A DNA stretch of 35,783 bases from Gammaproteobacteria bacterium (GTDB lineage Bacteria; Pseudomonadota; Gammaproteobacteria; Pseudomonadales; Azotimanducaceae). Below, one piece after another: positions 18,027 to 26,305 of this stretch. The position numbers and the translations under genes were made by a program. Position 1 is the stretch's first letter. Each line of letters opens with the position of its first letter. Where the stretch lies: the NCBI GenBank assembly GCA_018665025.1, contig JABJED010000151.1:1-35783 (forward strand), written 5' to 3'. The notes beneath the pieces are model-generated. The model worked only from the letters and a program-made list of their open reading frames with translations. It had not been told where the DNA came from and did not search any database.

Positions 18027-18152
18027 CGCAGGTGCTGGCTCTATCGAGATTAGTGCTTGAACCCGGGTCACAGGAAGTGCTTATATCCCTCAGGGAATAG
18101 CGTAGTACACGCTCAAAATAATGCATTCAATAAGACAGCAGAGGAGAACATT

Positions 18153-19244
18153 ATGGGGACAGCAGCAAGGGTCGTTGTGTTGCCACAGAAGCCAGGCGCG
18201 CTCGAAGTTCAGGAGCTGACTTTGCCCGATCCGGGTCCCACACAGGTGGTTGTGAAGCAATACGCCTCCGGAGTCTGTCATTCGCAGTTGCACCAAATGC
18301 ATCGGGAGCGCAACTCACCGATCATACTGGGCCATGAGGCGACCGGCATTATTCTAAAGAAAGGCAGTGCGGTGACGCATGTTGATGAAGGCGATATTGT
18401 GCTTGTCACCTGGGTTCCTCGGGCCGCAAGGGATGCTGCAGACCTGCCGGTGAGGGCAACACTTGAGGTGACGGGGGGCACCGCGCAGTCTGAAAACGTA
18501 TTCACCTGGGCTGATCACACCCTCTGCGACGAGCAGTATGTAGTGAAGACTGATGCCAATATCAAAAAGGATGTCACTTCTATAATTGGTTGTGCAGTGA
18601 TGACCGGTGCCGGAGCAGTAATAAACACCGCCGGTGTGAAAGCTGGTGAAAGCGTCGCTATTTTTGGGGTGGGCGGCGTAGGCCTGTCTGCGGTGGTAGG
18701 CGCGCGCATGGCCGGTGCTAGTCCAATCATCGCTATTGATCTAGACGATGCGAAGCTGGAATTCGCGAAGCGCTTTGGTGCAACTCACACGATCAACGCG
18801 GGTCGTGAAGACGCGGTGGCTGTCATTCACGCCATGACGGCTCGGGAAGGCGAATACACGATCACCCGGCAGCTAGTGAGCGGAGCGGACTACGCCTTTG
18901 ATTGCATCGGCTTGCGGCAAACCATGGAGCAAATTGCACCCGCTTGTAGAACCTGTCACTTCGGTGAACACGTTGGTGGGACCGCTGTGCTGGTGGGCGT
19001 GCCTTCTACGCCGGTTGAGTTAAATGCTATCGATATACTGATCAATGAGAAGCAGTTTCGTGGCAGTATCGGCGGTTCCTGCGCGCCCGACAGGGATTTT
19101 CCTACGTTCTTGCAATGGCATGCGGATGGTCATTTGCCGCTGGAAGAAATGGTGACGGAGCGCTACAGCATCGAGCAGATCAACGAAGCAACCACCGCGC
19201 TTCAGGAAGGCAAGATCAGTGGCCGGGCGATTCTCGAATTCTAG
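18153..19244 (+). CDS. Zinc-dependent alcohol dehydrogenase (MDR superfamily)
   Basis: A medium-chain dehydrogenase that oxidises alcohols with NAD(P)+. From ATG 18153 (GAGGAG 7 bases upstream) it has 363 residues; the frame is open to 18057 but without a ribosome site. Catalytic zinc ligands are visible: Cys42 in SGVCHSQ, His61-Glu62 in LGHEATG, and Cys147 in IIGCAVMTG. The Rossmann motif is FGVGGVGLSA (171-180), followed by an acidic IDLDD that favours NAD. The structural-zinc lobe with four Cys, normal for class I/III enzymes around residues 95-115, is replaced by VPRAARDAADLPV with no Cys. It stands between the MFS gene and the bidirectional terminator. The substrate is unknown. Confidence 0.92.
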   Translation: MGTAARVVVLPQKPGALEVQELTLPDPGPTQVVVKQYASGVCHSQLHQMHRERNSPIILGHEATGIILKKGSAVTHVDEGDIVLVTWVPRAARDAADLPVRATLEVTGGTAQSENVFTWADHTLCDEQYVVKTDANIKKDVTSIIGCAVMTGAGAVINTAGVKAGESVAIFGVGGVGLSAVVGARMAGASPIIAIDLDDAKLEFAKRFGATHTINAGREDAVAVIHAMTAREGEYTITRQLVSGADYAFDCIGLRQTMEQIAPACRTCHFGEHVGGTAVLVGVPSTPVELNAIDILINEKQFRGSIGGSCAPDRDFPTFLQWHADGHLPLEEMVTERYSIEQINEATTALQEGKISGRAILEF

Positions 19245-19373
19245 GGAGCCTCGTTTATGCTTCCAGCCCATTGTTCCTTCGTCCGTGGGTAAAGAGGCGT
19301 GTGCTCTGGCTGATGAATGTTGTCAGTGGGAAGTTAACTTGTTAGGACTGCCGGGAGACCAATTAGCATGAAT

Positions 19374-19404
19374 AAAAGAGCCCGGCTTATAGCCAGGCTC
19401 TTTT
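19374..19404. terminator. Bidirectional rho-independent terminator
   Basis: The arms AAAAGAGCC (19374-19382) and GGCTCTTTT (19396-19404) pair perfectly over 9 bp, with an inner GGCT-TAT-AGCC extension after a C/A mismatch. The A and T runs at either end make it work in both directions, as suits its place between the convergent alcohol dehydrogenase (+) and MDR oxidoreductase (-). Confidence 0.9.
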
Positions 19405-19420
19405 GCTTCTGCGACAAGGA

Positions 19421-20545
19421 TTACTGATGAGGCTTTATTAAAAACTTTTCACCGGTTGCTTGTTTGGAATAGGCGTTGATTGCATCAGCACTTAGCACAT
19501 CTGCTAACGAAATCTCCTGAGTGTAATGGCTGTCAAAAGTTGTCTTTATCTCATTTGCCACCCGTTGGCGTAATTCGCCAAACTTTTCCATACCAATTTT
19601 CCCGATAAATGGGGTTAACAGCCATCCGCCAAGACCCCAAGACATTCCAAATGCACGGTTTAAGACTGTCGCTGAGCGATCCAGCCCACCGTAGATATAG
19701 ACTTGTTTATAGGTAGTTGATCCATAAATACTATGTCCGTCAGCGGTTCTATTCGCGGCTATTTCCATAGCGGTCAAAATCTGGCTAGACAGTTTACCGC
19801 CACCGGTTGCGTCAAAAGCGATCGTCGCGCCGGTTGCAACTAACGCATCGACAAGGTCTTCTTTAAAAGTCGATTCGCTGGAATCACAAACATGTACCGC
19901 ACCTAAAGCTTTTAGCAGCTCTACGTGTTCTTTTTTTCGGACTATATTGACCAATTGAACACCGTCGGCCAAACAAATTTTCACTAACATCTGTCCCAGG
20001 TTTGACGCTGCTGCGGTGTGCACCAACGCCGTGTGGTTTTCCATTTTCATGGTTTCAACCATGCCAAGGGCTGTCAGTGGATTGACAAAACAGGATGCAC
20101 CTTGTGCTGCAGTGGTGCCCTCGTTCATCACTAAACAACTGGCTGCAGGTACGCATCGATACTGCGAGTACATTGCTCCGCCGGCCACACTGATCGTTTT
20201 ACCGACCATGTCTTCAGCACCAGCGCCAGCTGCAATCACAACACCTGCACCTTCATTTCCGGCAGGTAGCGGCTTGTCAACTCTTGCTGCCATTGCAGCC
20301 ATCATAGCTTCGGGCACATCCATGCTCACAACGGCATCGTCACCAGATCCGGCAATCGTCATCGTAGAAACATCCGCCGGCCCCAACAACAAACCTAGAT
20401 CAGAAGGGTTAATTGGCGTCGCTTCAACTCTAATAAGCACTTCACCATCTTTAGGTTGCGGCATTGGTACGGATACAATCGAAAGCTCTAATTTTCCAGC
20501 ACTGGTAATATTTGTTCGTAATTCTTTTGATTTTTCGTCACTCAA
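19421..20545 (-). CDS. MDR-superfamily zinc-binding-type oxidoreductase (quinone oxidoreductase-like)
   Basis: A 374-residue medium-chain reductase/dehydrogenase. The GroES-like N-terminal half includes GEVLIRVEATPINPSDLGLL and LPAGNEGAGVVIAAGAG; the Rossmann half includes LVHTAAASNLGQMLVKIC and FDATGGGKLSSQIL. The zinc-ligand pattern of true alcohol dehydrogenases is missing: Asn-Pro-Ser-Asp replaces the Cys and the GHE motif reads GNE. An NAD(P)H-dependent quinone or enoyl reductase-like activity is therefore likelier. This type is often annotated as alcohol dehydrogenase or NADH oxidase. The N-terminal insert GPADVSTMTIAGSGDDAV is characteristic of the subgroup. It is convergent with the alcohol dehydrogenase and shares its terminator. 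Confidence 0.85.
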   Translation of the reverse strand: MSDEKSKELRTNITSAGKLELSIVSVPMPQPKDGEVLIRVEATPINPSDLGLLLGPADVSTMTIAGSGDDAVVSMDVPEAMMAAMAARVDKPLPAGNEGAGVVIAAGAGAEDMVGKTISVAGGAMYSQYRCVPAASCLVMNEGTTAAQGASCFVNPLTALGMVETMKMENHTALVHTAAASNLGQMLVKICLADGVQLVNIVRKKEHVELLKALGAVHVCDSSESTFKEDLVDALVATGATIAFDATGGGKLSSQILTAMEIAANRTADGHSIYGSTTYKQVYIYGGLDRSATVLNRAFGMSWGLGGWLLTPFIGKIGMEKFGELRQRVANEIKTTFDSHYTQEISLADVLSADAINAYSKQATGEKFLIKPHQ

Positions 20546-21016
20546 TATTCTTTCCTCTAATCTTTAAATTTAACGGGACCCGAATTGATCCCTACTGATG
20601 GGGTTATAGAAATTCGCTTAACGAGCGGAAATGTTAATGCCATAACCGTCGCATTTAAGGGAGTCGACTATCAATGTTTACCGGTTAAAACTGACTAAAT
20701 GCACATCCCTCATGCATTCTTGTGAGGCGCTAACTGGAATAACCAGACATAACCGCTGGCAACGCCCCCGGGCGAACTTGGGAGGTTATACTTCTTACTT
20801 AATAATTCCAATACAGGTGCCACTTCTGGACCTTCCAAAGTAGGTACCATCTGCCGGTCATATAATTAATCATCTACGCGCAGTATGGAAATCATGGGTT
20901 CTGTGAACTTCGCACTGGCCTGGGTGGTGTTATTCGTCATGACCGTTGGCGTGGATAGATGAAGGGTGTCCAGGCCTGAACTCACTGAAGCCTGAGAACC
21001 CAGCACAGTATAAGAC
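20546..21016. other. Intergenic stretch between the MDR and P450 genes
   Basis: About 470 bases in which I find no supported gene. The first part must contain the promoter of the minus-strand MDR gene. A short plus-strand frame (20885-20962) would encode a hydrophobic peptide of 25 residues (MGSVNFALAWVVLFVMTVGV near its start), but it has no ribosome site. No ferredoxin gene, the usual partner of a CYP153 P450, is present. Confidence 0.4.
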
Positions 21017-22231
21017 TCAATTCACCCTGACAGGCAGGCGGGTAAATCCCCGTACGACATGGGACAGGGTGCGTTCCGCCGGACCGATAATTTCAATATC
21101 CAGTTTTCGTGAAAGTATTTCTTCCCACAATACTCTGAGCTGCATTTCGGCAAGACGATTGCCAACACATCGATGGATACCGAATCCAAATGAAAGATGT
21201 CGCCTTGGGCTCTCCCTGTTAATGATGAATTGATCCGGGTCTGTAATCATTCGCTCGTCACGGTTGCCGGACAGATACCACATAACTATTTTTTCTCCTG
21301 CGGGTATCTCCACGCCTGCTATTTCAGTCTGTTCGGTGGCCGTTCTCCGCATCATGGTGAGGGGCGTTTGCCAGCGAATAATTTCTGGCACCATGGTCGA
21401 GATCAGTCCCGGATCACGCTTGAGCATAGCCCATTGCTCTGGATGATCATGCAGAGCCAACAGTCCGCCTGTAATTGAATTACGTGTCGTGTCATTGCCG
21501 CCAATAATCAACAGGATCAAGGTGCTAAGAAACTCCTACTGATCCATTTCCAGCGAGGAATGCGCCAGCATCGAAACCAGGTCGCTCTGGGGTTCGCTGT
21601 CTGCGCGTTTTTGGTAGAGATCATTGAAATAGTCAAGACAGGTCTGCAACGCCTTAACCCGCTTTTGTTCAGTATCGATTTCAGTGCCCGGTACTAACTC
21701 AGAGGTTGCAACTTCCGACCAGAAGGTGAGCAAGCGTCGATCTTCAAAGGGGAAATTGAACAGCGTCGCCAGCATTCGCGTGGTGAGTTCAATTGAGACG
21801 TGGTCGACCCAGTCTATGGTTTCGCCCCGCGGCAGGTTATCAAGGATCTCTGTTGCATGATCGCGAATGATGCTTTCAAAATTTACAAGATTTGAAGGCC
21901 GAACGATGGGGCTAATAATCTTACGATGCACATCGTGTTCGGGTGGATCCATATTGATGAAGTTCTTTCGCTCCAACCCTTTGGGGAAATCGGTCATCTG
22001 AATGCCGCCATTCTCGGCGTCAGATGAAAATACCCGGTTATTGGTGTCCACTGACATAATGTCCGCATAGCGGGTAATAGACCAATAAGGGCCAAACCGG
22101 CTTTGCGAACAGTAATGAACAGGCGCTTCGTCGCGCAAGCGTTTGAAGTAACCACCGATGGTGTCACTTTGGTATAAAGCAGCCTGAGTGACATCAATTT
22201 TATCGAGCGGAATATCGTATGCGTCTGTCAT
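21017..22231 (-). pseudogene. Cytochrome P450 (CYP153-like) with in-frame amber stop
   Basis: A bacterial P450 of normal length (about 404 codons) interrupted by one TAG at 21536-21538 (codon 232), with the same frame continuing intact afterwards. Before the stop: YWSITRYADIMSVDT, FINMDPPEHDVHRKIISP and WVDHVSIELTTRMLATLF. After it: EFLSTLILLIIGGNDTTRN (I helix, oxygen-activating GGNDTT about 244-249), ExxR in PEIIRWQTP (283-286), and the haem loop FGFGIHRCVG with Cys about 355. These segments closely resemble CYP153 terminal alkane/fatty-acid hydroxylases as I remember them. The stop falls just before the I helix, so a truncated product would have no haem ligand. It may be a young pseudogene, a suppressed amber or an assembly error. 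No ferredoxin or ferredoxin reductase gene is adjacent. Confidence 0.88.
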
Positions 22232-22613
22232 TCGGTCGAGTTTCCCGGGTCATTATTTTTCAACATAAGCTACTGCGACCATGGGTAGTGGTCAAGTAAT
22301 TTCGCCGTGCCGTTAGGACTTCCCTGGCCTTCTCCGGACACTTCCTGGCCTAAAACGCAGTCTTTTTTTGCAACCCCGCAGGTTTCGATAGTGGCGAAGT
22401 CGTTGAAGTACTTACGGCAGCATCATCTCTGCCAATCGATCCAGAGGTATTGGTATTTTTCTTCTTTATCTCAGGCTGCTTACAGAGGCCTTCAATCCAG
22501 AAAACTCCTGATCAGGATATTGCCAAATCCTGGAAAAATGCGATTTATAATGGCGTTTACCAGCGATGGTTTGAAGAGCTGAGCGTAAGACCTGCAGTTC
22601 ACAGGGGTATGGG
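22232..22613. other. Stretch upstream of the P450 with an eroded coding-like frame
   Basis: This holds the presumed P450 promoter (-). On the plus strand the frame 22354-22620 is open, starts after a TAA, and has a protein-like composition. It contains a TTG-initiated piece LVFFFFISGC resembling a lipoprotein signal, then DIAKSWKNAIYNGVYQRWFEE, and stops at TGA 22618. There is no ATG and no clear ribosome site. I recognise no family; it may be a gene relic. Confidence 0.3.
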
Positions 22614-22823
22614 GTGGTGATACCCTGCTTTAGTGAAGCCATGCGCTTGATCGCTGAAAGGGCCCTTGAACTTCAGGCTGCTGAAGTCCTGATTCGAGCC
22701 TTGTCTGAACCGTATCTTTGCCGTTGGACATTCGATGCAGCGCTTCTTGGGCAATCGTTTAATGATCGAGTCGGAGGTAATGGTTATACCGCGTACGATT
22801 TTATTGAAGTACCTTTGCAGTAA
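22614..22823 (+). CDS. Hypothetical short ORF, possible gene remnant
   Basis: A frame of 69 codons from GTG 22614 to TAA 22821-22823. The product has an amphipathic helical middle (EAMRLIAERALELQAAEVLI) and an ordered-looking end (GQSFNDRVGGNGYTAYDFIE), so it reads more like protein than chance, but I recognise no family. It overlaps the end of the open frame at 22354-22620 by a few bases in another frame, which could mean that both derive from one gene broken by a frameshift. Its stop codon is formed by the first unit of the 8-bp tandem repeat. Confidence 0.3.
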   Translation: MVIPCFSEAMRLIAERALELQAAEVLIRALSEPYLCRWTFDAALLGQSFNDRVGGNGYTAYDFIEVPLQ

Positions 22824-22880
22824 TGCAGTAATGCAGTAATGCAGTAATGCAGGGATGCAGTAATGCAGTAATGCAGGGAT
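22817..22880. repeat. Eight-copy 8-bp tandem repeat (GCAGTAAT)
   Basis: Eight contiguous units of 8 bp: units 1-4, 6 and 7 read GCAGTAAT, while units 5 and 8 read GCAGGGAT. The unit 5/unit 8 variant implies that a three-unit block was duplicated after the variant arose. It lies downstream of a short ORF and 165 bp before the M20 gene. The unit length is not a multiple of three, so copy-number changes would shift any frame running through it. Confidence 0.95.
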
Positions 22881-23044
22881 GTAAAAGGTTCCAACATGAG
22901 TTTTTTGATATGGTCACTACAACCTTTGAATTGCTGCTCATTAAGCGTGCCCTCAGAACTTAGGCTCGAAGAGTCAAAAGGTTTGATCAGAGTTAGTGGC
23001 AGTTCCTACTAAGGGGCGGTTAACGGACCGTCAATCAGGAGTGG
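22881..23044. other. Leader region of the M20-SDR operon
   Basis: No gene is seen. The region ends in TCAGGAG just before the M20 start and presumably holds the operon promoter, which I cannot place with confidence. Confidence 0.4.
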
Positions 23045-24343
23045 ATGGTGAGTAATGTGAAACCCTCAATCGATAAGTTACTGGCTTTGATTGAAAGCAA
23101 GGAAGAAGAACTGATTCAGTTGACTCAGGCGCTTGTGCGAATTCCAACGATCAATCCGCCGGGGGATTATTATGGTGACTGCATTGAACTGTTAAGAAGT
23201 CGGTTGGAAGGCCGAGGTTTCGAAATCAATATCATCAGGGCCGAAGGCACGCCGGGTGACGATGATCAATACCCCAGGTTGAATATCATTGCGAGGAAAG
23301 AAGGTAGCCGGTCGGGTCCCTGCGTCCATTTTAATTCTCACATCGATGTTGTCCCTCCGGGGCTGGGTTGGGACGAGGATCCCTTTGATGCAAAATTAAT
23401 AGATGGCAAAATTTTTGGTCGTGGAACCTGTGATATGAAAGGTGGTCTGGCGGCATCAATCATCGCCGTCGAGGCGCTGCTTGAATGGATGCCAGACTAT
23501 TCTGGATCCATAGAAATCTCAGGTACCGCGGATGAAGAAACCGGGGGCTACGGTGGTGTCGCATACCTCGCCGAGAAGGGTTGGATGGCTGTACCTAGAA
23601 TAGATCATGTGATCATTCCCGAGCCGTTGAATAAAGACAGGATTTGTCTTGGTCATCGAGGTGTCTGGTGGTCCGAGTTAGAAACATTTGGCACGGTGGC
23701 TCATGGGTCGATGCCGTTTCTTGGTGATAGCGCTATTCGACATATGACCGCCGTGCTTGATGAATTTGAGCAGAAATTATTTCCATCCCTACAGCAGAAA
23801 GTAACCGCAATGCCCGTGGTACCCGAAGGCGCGAAACAGTCTACCCTGAACATTAACTCCATTCACGGTGGACTGGCAGAAGGCTTTGCAGGGTTTCCAG
23901 CACCCATGGTTGCTGATTCCTGTCGAATCGTGCTCGACAGGAGATTTTTGATTGAGGAGCAACTGTCAGAGGTTAAGCTCGAAGTGCAGAGTCTTCTTGA
24001 GGGACTTACCAAATCCAGGGAGAACTTTTCCTATTCACTTAAGGACCTGTTCGAAGTAGTGCCATCGATGACCGATCAGAATGCCCCTGTTGTTCAGTCT
24101 GTCGCTCGGGGTATTTCCAGGGTGTTTGACCGAGAACCGGAGTATGTGGTTTCCCCGGGAACTTATGATCAAAAGCATATTGATCGTATTGGCAAGTTAA
24201 AGGATTGTATTGCTTACGGACCAGGTATCCTTGATTTGGCGCACCAGGCTAACGAATATGTTGGTGTCACCGATATGGTTGAATCTGCAAAGGTCATGGC
24301 GATTGCAACTTATGAATTACTTTCCGGAGAACAGACCGAGTGA
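23045..24343 (+). CDS. M20-family deacylase/peptidase (ArgE/DapE-like)
   Basis: A binuclear zinc amidohydrolase of 432 residues. The metal-binding and catalytic motifs are complete: NSHIDVVPPG (His and catalytic Asp), GRGTCDMKGG (bridging Asp), ADEETGG (catalytic Glu and Glu ligand), the metal-ligand Glu of IIPEP, and His in LAHQANEY near the C-terminus. The central lid/dimerisation domain spans about 190-310. Family members hydrolyse N-acyl or N-carbamoyl amino acids or dipeptides; the substrate is not determinable here. Start is ATG 23045 or GTG 23048; the AGGAG lies 3 and 6 bases before them respectively, so the GTG may be used. The end overlaps the SDR start by 4 bases (GTGA), suggesting that both act in one pathway. 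Confidence 0.9.
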   Translation: MVSNVKPSIDKLLALIESKEEELIQLTQALVRIPTINPPGDYYGDCIELLRSRLEGRGFEINIIRAEGTPGDDDQYPRLNIIARKEGSRSGPCVHFNSHIDVVPPGLGWDEDPFDAKLIDGKIFGRGTCDMKGGLAASIIAVEALLEWMPDYSGSIEISGTADEETGGYGGVAYLAEKGWMAVPRIDHVIIPEPLNKDRICLGHRGVWWSELETFGTVAHGSMPFLGDSAIRHMTAVLDEFEQKLFPSLQQKVTAMPVVPEGAKQSTLNINSIHGGLAEGFAGFPAPMVADSCRIVLDRRFLIEEQLSEVKLEVQSLLEGLTKSRENFSYSLKDLFEVVPSMTDQNAPVVQSVARGISRVFDREPEYVVSPGTYDQKHIDRIGKLKDCIAYGPGILDLAHQANEYVGVTDMVESAKVMAIATYELLSGEQTE

Positions 24344-25089
24344 AATTGATAGATAAAACTGCTGTGGTGACCGGAGGAGCTTCGGGTTTTGGTGCCGGGA
24401 TCGTGACCAGGTTTCTTGCGGAAGGCGCCAAGGTTGCGATTGTTGACTTGAATGAAGCCGGGGCCAATGCACTGATTGATTCTTTAGGAACAGACAGAGT
24501 TCACTTTGAATATGCCAACTTGACGGATTCCGGCAGTGTCAGCGAAACGTTTGCCAAACTAAGGTCCCGATGGGATTCTCTCGACATTCTCGTCAACAAT
24601 GCGGGGACAACGCACCTTCCCATGCAAATGGAGGATGTTACCGAGGAAGACTTCGACAAAGTGTTTGCGGTCAATGCTAAAAGCGTATTTTACACCAGTA
24701 AGTACGGCGTGCCCTGGATGAAAAAGGCCGGTGCTGGCGCGATTGTTAATATCGCCTCGACGGCGGCGCTTAGCCCAAGGGCCAATCTTACCTGGTATAA
24801 CGCGTCGAAAGGCTGGATGGTGACGGCGACTAAGTCTATGGCAATAGAGCTGGCCCCCGCCGGCATTCGAGTTAATGCTATTTGCCCGGTTGCGGGTGAA
24901 ACGCCTTTGTTGGCTTCTTTCATGGGTGGCGATACGCCAGCAACAAGAGAAAAATTTATCGCGTCTATTCCCCTGGGGCGGCTCTCAACGCCCGAAGATA
25001 TTGCTGCCACAGCACTTTATTTATCAAGTGACGATGCTGCGATGATTACGGGCGTTGCACTGGAGGTTGATGGTGGGCGCTGTATCTGA
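24340..25089 (+). CDS. Short-chain dehydrogenase/reductase (SDR)
   Basis: A classical SDR of 249 residues that oxidises or reduces a hydroxyl/keto group with NAD(P)(H). Motifs: cofactor loop TGGASGFGAG (residues 10-19), an Asp at the end of beta-2 in AIVDLNEAG (NAD preference), LVNNAGTTH, catalytic Ser in IVNIASTAAL, and the YxxxK motif in WYNASKGW, ending with GVALEVDGGRCI as in FabG-like enzymes. It begins with GTG overlapping the M20 stop. The pair suggests deacylation of an amino-alcohol or hydroxy-acid conjugate followed by oxidation, which is inference only. Confidence 0.92.
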   Translation: MKLIDKTAVVTGGASGFGAGIVTRFLAEGAKVAIVDLNEAGANALIDSLGTDRVHFEYANLTDSGSVSETFAKLRSRWDSLDILVNNAGTTHLPMQMEDVTEEDFDKVFAVNAKSVFYTSKYGVPWMKKAGAGAIVNIASTAALSPRANLTWYNASKGWMVTATKSMAIELAPAGIRVNAICPVAGETPLLASFMGGDTPATREKFIASIPLGRLSTPEDIAATALYLSSDDAAMITGVALEVDGGRCI

Positions 25090-25180
25090 CGTCAGAATCA
25101 AATTTTGAGTCGCAGCAAGACCATTAACGCCCATAGTCCCCTTTTGAGCATCCCTTCGAGCTCTCCAGTGTAAATGTTGC

Positions 25181-26302
25181 TCAATTGTTGCAGCTGCCTT
25201 CCATTTCACTGATCCAGTCTGCGATAAGTGCAACACCCTCGTCGTGAACGAGACTCCTGCCGAGTTCCGGCATCATTGCGCCCGGATCGATGGAAGTCAT
25301 CCGGTAGACGAGAATAGATTCTTCAGGTTTGCCGGGAACAATAGAGAATTTGTTACCTCCGGTGCCCTGGCCCGCAGCGATGGGTAATTTGCATTCACCC
25401 AGACGCATCTTGTGTTTGGTTGCGATGTCCAGATAGAGACCTGAAGTATCCGCCGGACCCTGTTCACTGTGGCAATGTCCACAATTAATATCAAGGTAAG
25501 ACCTTGCTCTATCTTCAAGAGTATTTGAAGTATCCTGCCAGTTTTTCATGGCTGGTACTGGATTGGCTTTGAGCTCAAGCCAGCCGTCTGCCTGCCAGGC
25601 ATCAAGTTGATTTTGATTGCGGTCATAACCATTGCGGTTCAGGTTCGCAACTTTGGGCCCTATGGGATTGACTGATTTTGAGGCGGTGTTGGTACCATGG
25701 CACCCGGCGCATTGGTTCTGGTCGGGCACAATGTAAGGGAAGCTCCGACGCTCTGGACCGTGCACAAGTTCCAGTGATTTGATATCGCCGGTAGCTTCCA
25801 GGGTGGCCTCGGTCTGCTCGTTGTTCCACACATAGGGCAATGCGACCCAGCCAGACTGTCGGTGAACTAACAGTCGGGTTTCCACTAGGTGAACTTTTGT
25901 CAGATCAAGGCCACCCCTTGTGCCAACATCTGGTTTGAACAGGCTGCCATCGTCATCAGCCTGCAGAACACCGCTATCTGCTTTCGGGTAGTAGAAGGTC
26001 TTGCTGATGATGCTTCCTATCGGAAAATCCAGGGAGCCTTCTGAATTCACCGTGACCAGGTGTCCTTCCGGAATGGTAATGGTACGAAGTTTGTGGGCAT
26101 AGTCGGTAAACAAGGTAGCATTGAGCAGGTACGGCTGAACGTCATCGTGCAATACCAACTGATTGCTCTGCTGTGACATGAGAGACCAGCCTGACAGCAG
26201 GGCTGGGTCTTTATCTGGAAACCTGGAAGCCTGCGGTGCACACCCCGCGAGGGCCAATACGCCTAGCAAGACGCTCGCCAGAGCGAGAGGATTAAGGCGC
26301 AA
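25181..26302 (-). CDS. Diheme c-type cytochrome lipoprotein (SO2930-like family)
   Basis: A 373-residue exported protein with lipobox LAGC (Cys21) and two CxxCH haem sites: QCAGCHGT at about 197-201 and INCGHCHSE at about 274-278. A C-terminal MTSIDPGAMMPELGRS may give a Met axial ligand. The N-terminal half (ATLFTDYAHKLRTITIPEG, GSIISKTFYYPKAD) is typical of the uncharacterised family I remember as SO2930/TIGR03806. That family occurs with a beta-helix protein, as it does here. Translation starts at TTG 26302, three bases after the stop of the beta-helix gene, so the two are surely coupled. It is probably an extracytoplasmic electron carrier; partner and substrate are unknown. Confidence 0.88.
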   Translation of the reverse strand: MRLNPLALASVLLGVLALAGCAPQASRFPDKDPALLSGWSLMSQQSNQLVLHDDVQPYLLNATLFTDYAHKLRTITIPEGHLVTVNSEGSLDFPIGSIISKTFYYPKADSGVLQADDDGSLFKPDVGTRGGLDLTKVHLVETRLLVHRQSGWVALPYVWNNEQTEATLEATGDIKSLELVHGPERRSFPYIVPDQNQCAGCHGTNTASKSVNPIGPKVANLNRNGYDRNQNQLDAWQADGWLELKANPVPAMKNWQDTSNTLEDRARSYLDINCGHCHSEQGPADTSGLYLDIATKHKMRLGECKLPIAAGQGTGGNKFSIVPGKPEESILVYRMTSIDPGAMMPELGRSLVHDEGVALIADWISEMEGSCNN

Positions 26303-26305
26303 CGT

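Noticed and set aside
20885-20962. 25-residue hydrophobic peptide frame, possible single-TM microprotein
   Set aside because: There is no Shine-Dalgarno and no context; a hydrophobic stretch of this size is common by chance.
21017-21520. Separate gene for the P450 C-terminal half (two-protein P450)
   Set aside because: The second half is in the same frame as the first and directly follows the TAG without its own start codon or ribosome site; its apparent start is a TTG inside the I helix. A nonsense codon explains it better.
22817-22880. Short regularly repeated units as a CRISPR array
   Set aside because: The units are 8 bp and directly contiguous, with no spacers, and there are no cas genes in the window; it is a simple tandem repeat.
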